Assembly: GCA_036558645.1 (NCBI GenBank)
Contig: DATBFG010000063.1
Location: 5,124 to 69,123 of the forward strand
Direction: 5' to 3'
DNA: 64,000 nt
Source of the DNA: DATBFG01 sp036558645
GTDB lineage: Bacteria > Acidobacteriota > Terriglobia > Terriglobales > Acidobacteriaceae
In this document: positions 8,221 to 15,849 of the stretch, piece by piece
Layout: every line of letters starts with the position of its first letter
Position numbering within the stretch: position 1 is the first letter of the stretch
The notes under the pieces: generated by a model
Database searches by the model: none
Seen by the model: only the letters and a program-made list of their open reading frames with translations
Told to the model about the DNA's origin: nothing
Translations under genes and position numbers: made by a program

Positions 8221-9734
8221 TGCTGACCTCCGGCGCCCGATGTTGGCGGCGTGTTTTGAATAATTCCAACGGTGCGATTCGTGGGCACGAAAGTCTTATC
8301 TGCCACGCGCCGGATGTCAGCCTTCGTAACCTGATCGATGCGATCAACCTGCCGGAAGACCTCGCGCCAGTCGCCAAAGCGGGACTGGGCAAAGGCGAGC
8401 TGCTCGGCAAGGCCATCATTGTCAGCCAGGCCGCGAACCAGGTTGGCCTTAGCGCGCGTCTTGATCATCTTTAACTCTTCATCGCTTATGTCCTCGGTCT
8501 TCAGGCGCTCAATCTCGCTATGGATGGCGTCGGCTATCTCCTTATTAGTATGACCGGGTAGAGGGAAGGCGAAGAAGGCAAACAAGTGAGGGTACTTGTT
8601 GCCTGGGAATCCGGTGAATCCGGCCGAGACAGATGCGATTTTCTTGTCGCGAACGAGTGTGCGATACAGGCGCGAAGTACGGCCTTCAGACATCAGGTCG
8701 GCGATAGCGTCGTACACGGCGTCGTCTTTATCACGATAGTCGGGACGATGATACCCCTCAACGTAAACCGATTGCGATGGGTCCATCAGGACGACAGTAC
8801 GCTCCGAGTTCTGCGGCGGTTCTGCACTGGCTATGTCCTCAGGCTTCTCATGCGATGGAATGCGCCCAAAATACTTTTCGATGACGGGCATTGCCTCGGA
8901 GGCCTTCACGTCCCCGGCAATTGCCACTACCATGTTCGAGGGTACGTAATATTGATCAAAAAACTTCTGGGCGTCCGTAGCAGAAAATGCGTTCAGGTCA
9001 GACATATATCCCACCGTCGGACGATGATAGGGATGCGCTTGAAAAGCTGTTCCAATGAATTGTTCAATCAAGCGACCAATTGGCTGGCTGTCGGTGCGCA
9101 TGCGGCGCTCTTCGATGACGACATTGCGCTCCTTGTAAAACTCCCGCATCACGGGATGAATAAAGCGCTCGGACTCTAAGTATGCCCACAACTCCAGGCG
9201 ATTTTGCGGGAAGGAGTAGTGGTAGTCCGTGTTGTCGTCGTTCGTACTCGCATTCAATCCCTCGCCGCCGTTGCGCTCTACGATCTCGCCGAACTGATTG
9301 GCGATCACGTACTTGTCCGCATCTTTCAGCGCCTCATACCATGCCCTTTGAAGTTTCATTACCGTCATCTCATCGCGGCCGACACGCTTTTGCATTTCGA
9401 ACATGTAGGCGGAGTAGGTTTGCTCGACCTTCTCGAGTGCGGCCTTTTCGGCAGCGTAATCCTTGGTGCCGATCTTGTCGGTGCCCTTAAACGCCATGTG
9501 TTCGAACATGTGGGCCAAACCCGTCTTGCCCATGGGATCCTGCACCGATCCGGCGTCCACCAGCGTGGTGAATGAAAAGACGGGCGCCTCAGGGCGTTCA
9601 CAGATCACGATTGTCAATCCATTGTCGAGCTTCTTGACGGTTACACGCTTTTCAAAAGAAGCAAGGTCTTGGGCTGACGCAAGGGCCGTGAGCAGCACGC
9701 CCGCGAACAGCAGCTTGGAGAAAAGGCGTTTCAT
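8217..9734 (-). CDS. M16 family zinc metallopeptidase, catalytic
   Basis: A 505-residue exported protease. The start at 9734 is set by GGAGG six bases upstream and by the signal peptide that follows (MKRLFSKLLFAGVLLTALASA); the frame is open further upstream but without support. The inverted zinc motif is HMFEH at residues 75-79, the hallmark of insulinase/processing-peptidase enzymes, with the downstream Glu expected in the following helix. The second lobe contains the Arg/Tyr region SEGRTSRLYRTLV. It probably digests peptides in the periplasm together with the coupled inactive paralogue downstream. Its substrate cannot be inferred. Confidence 0.9.
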   Translation of the reverse strand: MKRLFSKLLFAGVLLTALASAQDLASFEKRVTVKKLDNGLTIVICERPEAPVFSFTTLVDAGSVQDPMGKTGLAHMFEHMAFKGTDKIGTKDYAAEKAALEKVEQTYSAYMFEMQKRVGRDEMTVMKLQRAWYEALKDADKYVIANQFGEIVERNGGEGLNASTNDDNTDYHYSFPQNRLELWAYLESERFIHPVMREFYKERNVVIEERRMRTDSQPIGRLIEQFIGTAFQAHPYHRPTVGYMSDLNAFSATDAQKFFDQYYVPSNMVVAIAGDVKASEAMPVIEKYFGRIPSHEKPEDIASAEPPQNSERTVVLMDPSQSVYVEGYHRPDYRDKDDAVYDAIADLMSEGRTSRLYRTLVRDKKIASVSAGFTGFPGNKYPHLFAFFAFPLPGHTNKEIADAIHSEIERLKTEDISDEELKMIKTRAKANLVRGLADNDGLAEQLAFAQSRFGDWREVFRQVDRIDQVTKADIRRVADKTFVPTNRTVGIIQNTPPTSGAGGQQ

Positions 9735-9946
9735 TGAACCTCCGGGACGATTGCAGCAAGCATGATGGGCAGAAATTTGAAGGTACGTTGGCACCGGGGA
9801 AGTTGTCAAACCGCCGCTGACGAAAAACCCCGCTGGATCAAGGAAATGGGTTGGTTCGGGAGCGGTCATGATGGGTGGAGTCGGCATCCAAAAGGGCCGT
9901 GCGATTTGTATACTTGATGCGCTTGTGACGTAGCACGAGAGGAATC

Positions 9947-10996
9947 GTGAGCAATCCTACCGTGGTTGAAGTCGGAGGCGAGAAGCTCAGCCTCACCAAT
10001 CTGGACAAAGTCTTGTATCCCTCCACCGGTTTTACTAAGGGTGAGGTGATCGACTACTACGTGCGCATAGCGCCCGTCTTACTGCCGCATTTGAAGGGAC
10101 GACCGCTCACCATGAAGCGCTATCCCGGCGGCGTAGATCAGGAATACTTCTACGAGAAGAATGCGCCGAAGCACCGCCCGGACTGGGTGGAAACCGTACC
10201 CATCTGGAGCGAGGGAAACAACCGCAATGTGAACTACATTCTGGTAAACGAGTTGCCGACCTTGGTATGGATCGCCAATCTCGCGTCCCTGGAATTGCAC
10301 CCCTCTCTTTCGCTGGGGAAGGACATCAACTGCCCCACGATGATTGTGTTTGATCTGGATCCCGGAGAGCCGGCAAACATCGTTCAGTGCTCGCAAGTGG
10401 GGATCTGGCTGCGAGATATCTTTCAGCACTTCGGTCTTCAGAGTTTCGCCAAGACCTCCGGCTCGAAAGGGTTGCAGGTGTATGTCCCCCTGCACACTCC
10501 AACGAGCTATGACGAGACCAAGCCCTTCGCCAATGCGCTCGCAAGATTGCTCGAAAACGAGCATCGGGATTTGGTCGTATCGGACATGAAGAAGGCGTTG
10601 CGTGTTGGTAAGGTCCTGGTGGACTGGAGTCAGAACGACGAACACAAGACCACAATCGGTGTTTATTCACTCAGAGCACGGGAACGACCGACGGTCTCCA
10701 CCCCGGTCACATGGGAAGAAGTAGAACGAACTTTCAAGAAAAAGGATCCGAGCCTGATCGTGTTCGATGCCAAGCAGGTGCTTGAACGAGTCGAGAAGAT
10801 GGGCGACCTGTTTGAGCCGGTGTTGACGCTGAAGCAACGGTTACCGAAGCTGACCGGCATCGAGAGCGCGACTGCAGAGGCCAGTAGGGAAGAGGTCGAT
10901 CAAGAGGAAAAGCCTGTCCGCAAAGTTGCGGCGAAGCGTGCCAGCGGCTCTTCAGCAGGCGCGGGCAAGAAGAGGGCCTCGCGACGCAAGGTATAA
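9947..10996 (+). CDS. Standalone LigD-type DNA/RNA polymerase domain (PrimPol)
   Basis: A 349-residue protein matching the polymerase module of ligase D, which fills ends during non-homologous end joining using ribo- or deoxynucleotides. The catalytic acid pair is FDLDP at residues 135-139 (D136 and D138), and the family segments LTNLDKVLYPSTG and KTSGSKGLQVYVP are clear. The ligase and nuclease modules of full LigD are absent, so they must be provided by other genes. The C-terminal 35 residues are rich in Lys, Arg, Ala and Ser, like a histone tail, and may bind DNA. Start: GTG at 9947 with AGAGGA five bases upstream. No Ku gene is visible in the window. Confidence 0.9.
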   Translation: MSNPTVVEVGGEKLSLTNLDKVLYPSTGFTKGEVIDYYVRIAPVLLPHLKGRPLTMKRYPGGVDQEYFYEKNAPKHRPDWVETVPIWSEGNNRNVNYILVNELPTLVWIANLASLELHPSLSLGKDINCPTMIVFDLDPGEPANIVQCSQVGIWLRDIFQHFGLQSFAKTSGSKGLQVYVPLHTPTSYDETKPFANALARLLENEHRDLVVSDMKKALRVGKVLVDWSQNDEHKTTIGVYSLRARERPTVSTPVTWEEVERTFKKKDPSLIVFDAKQVLERVEKMGDLFEPVLTLKQRLPKLTGIESATAEASREEVDQEEKPVRKVAAKRASGSSAGAGKKRASRRKV

Positions 10997-11014
10997 TCCA
11001 TCGCCGGTGGATTT

Positions 11015-11731
11015 ATGGCGCAATTGTTCGCGGGCACTTCAGGATGGGCGTATCCAAGCTGGAAGCCGGACTTCTATCCGCAAAAGCTGGCGCAAGCAAA
11101 ATTTCTGGGGCATTACTCCACGCAACTCAATGCCGTTGAAGTCAACTTTAGCTTCCGCCAGTTGATCAAAGAGACCACTACTCAGAAGTGGATTGCCGAG
11201 ACGCCGGAACACTTCTGCTTCAGTGTCAAAGCGCACCAGGTCATTACTCACATCAAGCGACTGAAGAACACGCAGGATTTTGTCTCGCGTTTCATGAGTT
11301 CGATTGAGCCGCTGGCGCAGGTCGGTAAGCTTGGACCGGTCTTGTTTCAGCTTCCTCCTAATTTGAAAGCGGATGCAAAGTTGTTGGAAGAATTCCTCTC
11401 GACTCTGAGCCGCGGCCTGCGTGCGGCTTTTGAATTCCGCCATGACTCATGGTTCAACGAGGAAGTTTTTTCCTTATTGAAAGCGTCAAATCGCGCACTA
11501 TGCGTCGCCGAGACAGAGGAACGAAACACGCCGGACGTAGTCACGGCCGACTTCTGTTATTACCGTTACCGTAAACCTACCTACACAGGGGACGAGCGGA
11601 GCGCGATGGTTCGCCGCCTCCAAGAACATCGCAGTGAAGGCCGAGATGTCTATGCATACTTCAAGCATGAAGAGACACCTCAAGGCGCAATGTATGCGGT
11701 GGAAGTCCTGAAAGAGATGCAGCAAACCTAG
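11015..11731 (+). CDS. DUF72 (YecE-like) protein
   Basis: A 238-residue DUF72 protein with a TIM-barrel-like fold. The hallmark N-terminus FAGTSGWAYPSWKPDFYP, then LNAVEVNFSFRQL, FCFSVKAHQVITH, and DVYAYFKHEETPQGA near the end are all present. The biochemical role of DUF72 is not established. It starts 18 bases after the LigD-type polymerase gene, so the two are probably co-transcribed, which would fit a nucleic-acid-related function, though that is only an inference. Length is normal for the family (about 230-250). Confidence 0.88.
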   Translation: MAQLFAGTSGWAYPSWKPDFYPQKLAQAKFLGHYSTQLNAVEVNFSFRQLIKETTTQKWIAETPEHFCFSVKAHQVITHIKRLKNTQDFVSRFMSSIEPLAQVGKLGPVLFQLPPNLKADAKLLEEFLSTLSRGLRAAFEFRHDSWFNEEVFSLLKASNRALCVAETEERNTPDVVTADFCYYRYRKPTYTGDERSAMVRRLQEHRSEGRDVYAYFKHEETPQGAMYAVEVLKEMQQT

Positions 11732-11801
11732 TTCTTTGCGCGCAGTCTGGCACCTTTCCCACTACTTTTTCAGTGTCCGATAACAGTTCATACTAAGAAG
11801 G

Positions 11802-12719
11802 ATGCCTCCCGCGGCCCAGTCACGCCTTATTTCGAATTTTCTTGATTACTTGAAGATCGAAAAAGGCCTGGCCGCACTGACCATATCGGCCTATGAAACT
11901 GACCTCCGACAGTTCGCTGCGTTTCTGGATGATCGAAAACGGACACTACTTAATGCCAGGCGAGCCGATGTTGGAGACTTCATGCAACAACTGTTCTCGA
12001 ACGCAGTTGACGGCCGATCCGTGGCCAGGAAGCTTTCGGCGTTGCGGCATTTCTATCGGTATCTCTTGCTCGATGAGTTGATCGACCACGACCCTACGTT
12101 GAACATCGACTCGCCGAAACAGTGGAAGGTGCTGCCGAAGTCCCTTGCAACGGACGAGATCGAATCGCTGATGCTCAACAAACAGGGTCGCGACGCAAAT
12201 CTGAATCCGGCAATGGCAAGTCGCGATCACGCCATGCTGGAAGTCTTCTACGCCGGGGCGCTGCGTGTTTCCGAACTTGTTGCCGTGAAATTGGAAGACC
12301 TCAAGCTCGATCTCGGCTATTTGCTGGTTCGCGGTAAAGGTGACAAGGAGAGGATTGTTCCACTCGGGAAAACTGCGCAAGAAGTGTTAACCGGATATCT
12401 GAAGGATGCGCGTCCGGCTCTGCTGCGGAAGAAGACGTCACCTCTTTTATTTCCGGGGCGAGGCGGCCGCCAGTTAAGCCGTCAGCGCGTGTGGCAAATG
12501 GTGCAGCAGGCGTCGGTGAGCATAGGACGGAAAGCCAGCCCCCATATGCTTCGTCACAGTTGCGCGACGCACATGGTCGAAAACGGAGCCGATCTGCGCA
12601 CGGTGCAGACGATTCTCGGACATGCCGACATTTCGACCACACAGGTCTACACACATGTAGCGCTCGACAGGTTGAAAAATGTGTATCGCAAGCATCATCC
12701 GCGGGCGAAGGCGAAGTAA
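11802..12719 (+). CDS. xerD: Tyrosine recombinase, XerD type
   Basis: A 305-residue recombinase with the N-terminal SAM-like domain (FLDYLKIEKGLAALTISAYETDL) and a C-terminal catalytic domain. The active-site set is visible: Arg in GALRVSELV, Lys in GKGDKERIVPLG, HMLRH, the second His in ILGHADIST, and the nucleophile Tyr in TTQVYTHV. Such enzymes resolve chromosome dimers at dif together with a partner. The next gene is a second recombinase of the same type, so a XerD/XerC pair is the simplest reading. AAGAAGG stands just before the ATG. The label D versus C is by overall resemblance and may be swapped. Confidence 0.85.
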   Translation: MPPAAQSRLISNFLDYLKIEKGLAALTISAYETDLRQFAAFLDDRKRTLLNARRADVGDFMQQLFSNAVDGRSVARKLSALRHFYRYLLLDELIDHDPTLNIDSPKQWKVLPKSLATDEIESLMLNKQGRDANLNPAMASRDHAMLEVFYAGALRVSELVAVKLEDLKLDLGYLLVRGKGDKERIVPLGKTAQEVLTGYLKDARPALLRKKTSPLLFPGRGGRQLSRQRVWQMVQQASVSIGRKASPHMLRHSCATHMVENGADLRTVQTILGHADISTTQVYTHVALDRLKNVYRKHHPRAKAK

Positions 12720-12768
12720 AGCGATTGCAGAGATTTGAGACTAAAGATTTTTGATTTGAAGATTTGCA

Positions 12769-12813
12769 ATTGCAGATTGCTGCCGTGCTTGGGCACCGGT
12801 GGAAATCTGCAAT
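12769..12813. repeat. Inverted repeat between the two recombinase genes
   Basis: The arms ATTGCAGATT (12769-12778) and AATCTGCAAT (12804-12813) are exactly complementary. The surroundings are rich in GATTT/AGATT words. No T-run follows, so it is not an ordinary terminator. Confidence 0.45.
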
Positions 12814-12842
12814 CTAGAATCTAAGATCTAAAATTAATTCAT

Positions 12843-13754
12843 ATGCCGACGAGACCTCCGCGCAGCGAAGTTGAGAAATCGATCGACGCCTTCCTCCGCG
12901 CGCTGCGTCAACGAAACGCATCCGCGCATACGCTCAAAGCCTATGCAGGTGATCTCGAAGTTTTTGCCGACTACATCGGACCTCGGCCGTGGCGCAAAAT
13001 CGATCACCTGGCGATTCGTGGATTCCTCTCGCGCCTTTATGACAAAGGGCTCAGCAAAACCTCGGTAGCACGCGCCCTCGCGGCCCTGCGATCGTTATAT
13101 CGTTGGCTGGCACAAGAGGGCGTTGTAAAGCAGAATCCGGCTGCGCTGGTATCGACGCCGAAACTCCCGAAGAAACTGCCGCGCGTTCCAACTATCGAAG
13201 AGATGAGCACGGTGTTCGCGGGCGATATGCCCGAAGTGGCGGCATTTCCCGAACGCGACCGCCTCATGTTCGAACTGCTGTATGGCTGCGGCATTCGAAA
13301 CTCAGAGTTGATCGGCATTGATACCGGCGACATACGCGCAAGTTCAGATGCGATCCTGATTCGCGGCAAAGGAAAAAAGGAACGCTACGTGCCGTTTCAC
13401 GAAGCGGTGACATCGGCGTTGCGAGCGTATTTACCGGCCAGGGCGAAGGTTCTGGAAACAAGAAAAAGAAACACGCCGGCGTTGCTGATCAATCAGCGCG
13501 GAGGGCGACTCACCACCCGAAGTGTCGGGCGCATTATTAAGAAAATCGCGGTGGCAAAAGGCCTACCGCCAGATGTCCATCCCCACACCCTGCGGCATGC
13601 TTTCGGCACTCATATGCTGGAGGAAGGCGCCGATCTAAGGTCGATCCAAGAGATGCTTGGACACGAGCGACTGGCTACGACCCAACGCTACACCCAGCTG
13701 ACGATGAAGCACGTGCTTGAGGTCTACGACAAGACTCATCCAAGGGCGAAGTAG
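12843..13754 (+). CDS. xerC: Tyrosine recombinase, XerC type
   Basis: A 303-residue recombinase paralogous to the previous gene. The catalytic set is complete: Arg in YGCGIRNSELIG, Lys in GKGKKERYVPFH, HTLRH, the second His in MLGHERLA, and Tyr in TTQRYTQL. The N-terminal core-binding domain (NASAHTLKAYAGDLEVF) is present. Together with the preceding XerD-like enzyme it could form the XerCD complex acting at dif. Having both genes side by side is less common than having them separated. Alternatively one of the two may serve a mobile element, but no other element genes are nearby. Confidence 0.85.
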   Translation: MPTRPPRSEVEKSIDAFLRALRQRNASAHTLKAYAGDLEVFADYIGPRPWRKIDHLAIRGFLSRLYDKGLSKTSVARALAALRSLYRWLAQEGVVKQNPAALVSTPKLPKKLPRVPTIEEMSTVFAGDMPEVAAFPERDRLMFELLYGCGIRNSELIGIDTGDIRASSDAILIRGKGKKERYVPFHEAVTSALRAYLPARAKVLETRKRNTPALLINQRGGRLTTRSVGRIIKKIAVAKGLPPDVHPHTLRHAFGTHMLEEGADLRSIQEMLGHERLATTQRYTQLTMKHVLEVYDKTHPRAK

Positions 13755-14091
13755 GTGGTCTTCGTATCAGCGTACACGCTTGGGTTGGAGTCGCAATCGG
13801 ATACGTTCTCTCGCTTCTCCGGATCGATGCTCGTAGCCGAAGCACTTCGAATGCGGTTATGAGGTGCTATCGTCGGATAGTGTCGGTTGAGGCAAATAGG
13901 TGCGGTCAATATGCAAATACTTGCAGGTTGACCAAGCACAGCCATTCTTGCAATATGTTTCCCGGGAAAAGACGTCAATCCGAGTGTCGAGGTGCTAAAG
14001 ATCCGTTGTTTCCTTGGCTGATCGACGCCGAAACCTTATCCAATCGATGCTATAGAGCAAGACACAACCAAGGAAAGCGAAAGGGACGAAA
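13755..14091. other. Intergenic stretch before the prepilin pair
   Basis: No gene with believable composition was found. I looked for a c-di-GMP riboswitch core and for a sigma-54 promoter, both common ahead of pilin genes, and could not recognise either. The ribosome binding site for the first prepilin is a weak AAAGGGACG. Confidence 0.35.
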
Positions 14092-14634
14092 ATGGCGAAG
14101 CAAAAAGGTTTTTCATTAATTGAGTTGCTGATTGTGGTGGCGATCATCCTGATCATCGCTGCGATCGCAATCCCGAACTTGCTGCGTGCACGTATTGCGG
14201 CCAACGAGTCGTCTGCCGTCAGCTCAGTTCGTACCATTAACACTGCGCAGGTTACATATCAGTCCGCTTATCCGACATTCGGGTACGCGAACGCCCTGAG
14301 TCAGCTTGGTCCTGGCGGACCGGGATCTGTCTGCCCGGCTGGCGGACCTACCCAGGCCAACTCTTGCTTGATCGACAGTGTTCTGGCGAATGCGACTAGT
14401 GGTGCGACTGCGAAGAGCGGCTACTACTTCGGGCTAGCGGCCGCTGCGGGTGCAGGTACGACTCTTATCACTCAGTACACGGTTGGCACGGTGCCTGCGG
14501 GCTTCAACAACACGGGTGTACGCGATTTTTGCTCCAACGAAGATGTGGTCATAATGTTCGCCCCGGGCGCTTCTGGTGCGACCCCGGTTGGTATCGGTGG
14601 TTGCGTCCAGCCCGCGTACCTGCCGTTGCAGTAA
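14092..14634 (+). CDS. Type IV prepilin, copy 1
   Basis: A 180-residue prepilin. The short positively charged leader MAKQKG is followed by FSLIELLIVVAIILIIAAIAIPN: peptidase cleavage is expected after Gly6, Phe becomes the methylated first residue, and Glu5 of the mature protein is present. The globular part is Gly, Ala and Pro rich with four Cys, which may form two disulfides. It is likely exported and assembled by a type IV pilus or type II secretion machine; the closest such genes here are the secretin and pseudopilins at 52-55 kb. A second copy, about 93 percent identical by my reading, lies 409 bases downstream. Confidence 0.9.
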   Translation: MAKQKGFSLIELLIVVAIILIIAAIAIPNLLRARIAANESSAVSSVRTINTAQVTYQSAYPTFGYANALSQLGPGGPGSVCPAGGPTQANSCLIDSVLANATSGATAKSGYYFGLAAAAGAGTTLITQYTVGTVPAGFNNTGVRDFCSNEDVVIMFAPGASGATPVGIGGCVQPAYLPLQ

Positions 14635-15043
14635 TGCGCCAACCAAGTCATCTTGTCTGAAGTCTTGCTTTGGGCAAGAGTCAAGAACATGAACGTGACT
14701 GTAATTTCGGCGCTATCAGTCGGACGAAACTTCCAATCATCTCCGGTTTGGGGGCAGATACCTCTCTTCTGAGCTGACGACGGTTTCTCATTCCTCCACT
14801 CGGACACGCCTGATGCGCAGGGTTTTGGGCTGAAGGCGCGAGACCATTACGGTGTGCGTGGACGTAACTCTTTCTCCCCTCGCTTCAACTAACTGATCTT
14901 GGTACATGGCCTTTGGTTATCAGACCGGGCGGAAAATCCGTTGTCCCTTCGTAACTGGAGGACGTGGCCGATGAATGCGAGCATAGATGTCAATCGGGTC
15001 TGATTGAGACCAGAATCTGCAAGACTAAGAGGGAGAAAACGAG
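14635..15043. other. Intergenic stretch between the two prepilin genes
   Basis: No protein gene recognised. The stretch probably holds a separate promoter for the second copy, but no convincing -35/-10 or -24/-12 pair was found; a GG-N9-GC pair near 14966 has the wrong spacing for sigma-54. Confidence 0.35.
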
Positions 15044-15586
15044 ATGCGAAGACAGAAAGGGTTTTCGTTGATTGAGTTGCTGATTGTGGTGGCGATCATC
15101 CTGATTATCGCTGCTATCGCAATTCCGAACCTGTTGCGAGCGCGTATCGCGGCGAACGAATCATCTGCTGTCAGTTCAATTCGCACCATTAACACTGCAC
15201 AGGTCACATACCAGTCTGCTTATCCGACATTTGGATACGCGAACGCCCTGAGTCAGCTTGGTCCTGGCGGACCGGGATCTGTCTGCCCGGCTGGCGGACC
15301 TACCCAAACCAACTCCTGCTTGATCGACAGCGTTCTGGCGAATGCTACCAGCGGCGCGAATGCGAAGAGCGGCTACTGGGTTGCTTTGGCTGCAGCTGCG
15401 GGTGCAGGTACGACTCTTATTACTAGTTACACAGTTGGCGCGGTGCCTGCGGGCTTCAACAACACGGGTGTACGCGACTTCTGCTCGAACGAAGACGCAG
15501 TCGTGATGTTTGCCCCTGGCGCACCTGGTGCGACCCCGGTTGGTATCGGTGGTTGCGTCCAGCCAGCTTACTTGCCGTTGCAGTAA
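15044..15586 (+). CDS. Type IV prepilin, copy 2
   Basis: A 180-residue paralogue of the preceding prepilin with the same length, leader (MRRQKG) and class III signal (FSLIELLIVVA). By my reading about 13 residues differ, clustered around residues 111-115 (YWVAL versus YYFGL) and in the last third; the four Cys positions are preserved. Long stretches are identical at the DNA level, suggesting recent duplication or gene conversion. AGGGAG stands before the ATG. A strong terminator follows, so this is the last gene of the unit. Confidence 0.9.
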   Translation: MRRQKGFSLIELLIVVAIILIIAAIAIPNLLRARIAANESSAVSSIRTINTAQVTYQSAYPTFGYANALSQLGPGGPGSVCPAGGPTQTNSCLIDSVLANATSGANAKSGYWVALAAAAGAGTTLITSYTVGAVPAGFNNTGVRDFCSNEDAVVMFAPGAPGATPVGIGGCVQPAYLPLQ

Positions 15587-15608
15587 CGTTCGTAGGTCTT
15601 CTCCATTC

Positions 15609-15644
15609 AGAGCACCGGACACAGGTCCGGTGCTCTTTGCTTTT
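15609..15644 (+). terminator. Rho-independent terminator after prepilin copy 2
   Basis: A perfect 12-bp stem (AGAGCACCGGAC at 15609-15620 and its complement at 15625-15636) closes a 4-base loop and is followed by TTGCTTTT. Confidence 0.8.
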
Positions 15645-15849
15645 CATCGTTCAAATGACTCTTCCCGATAGCGCTGGAACCGGTTTCTGTGAGGAATTGA
15701 CAGCCCGATGGTTGATGTAACTTTCCGTCTTACACTCAAAGTTCCCACCCTGATACCAGTCCGTGTGGTCTTGCCAACGTTCCCCGCAAGGAAGATTTCC
15801 ACGATTGCATCTACCCTAATGCGACGGCGTTCTCGCGAATTTGGCACGC

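Noticed and set aside
8586..9179. Plus-strand frame of 197 codons within the M16 gene
   Set aside because: Antisense shadow of the catalytic M16 peptidase; no ribosome binding site and no family.
13755..14091. Possible c-di-GMP riboswitch before the prepilin pair
   Set aside because: The conserved core bases of the GEMM aptamer could not be found.
14941..15043. Possible sigma-54 promoter before the second prepilin
   Set aside because: The GG to GC distance is nine bases instead of ten, and no second candidate was found.
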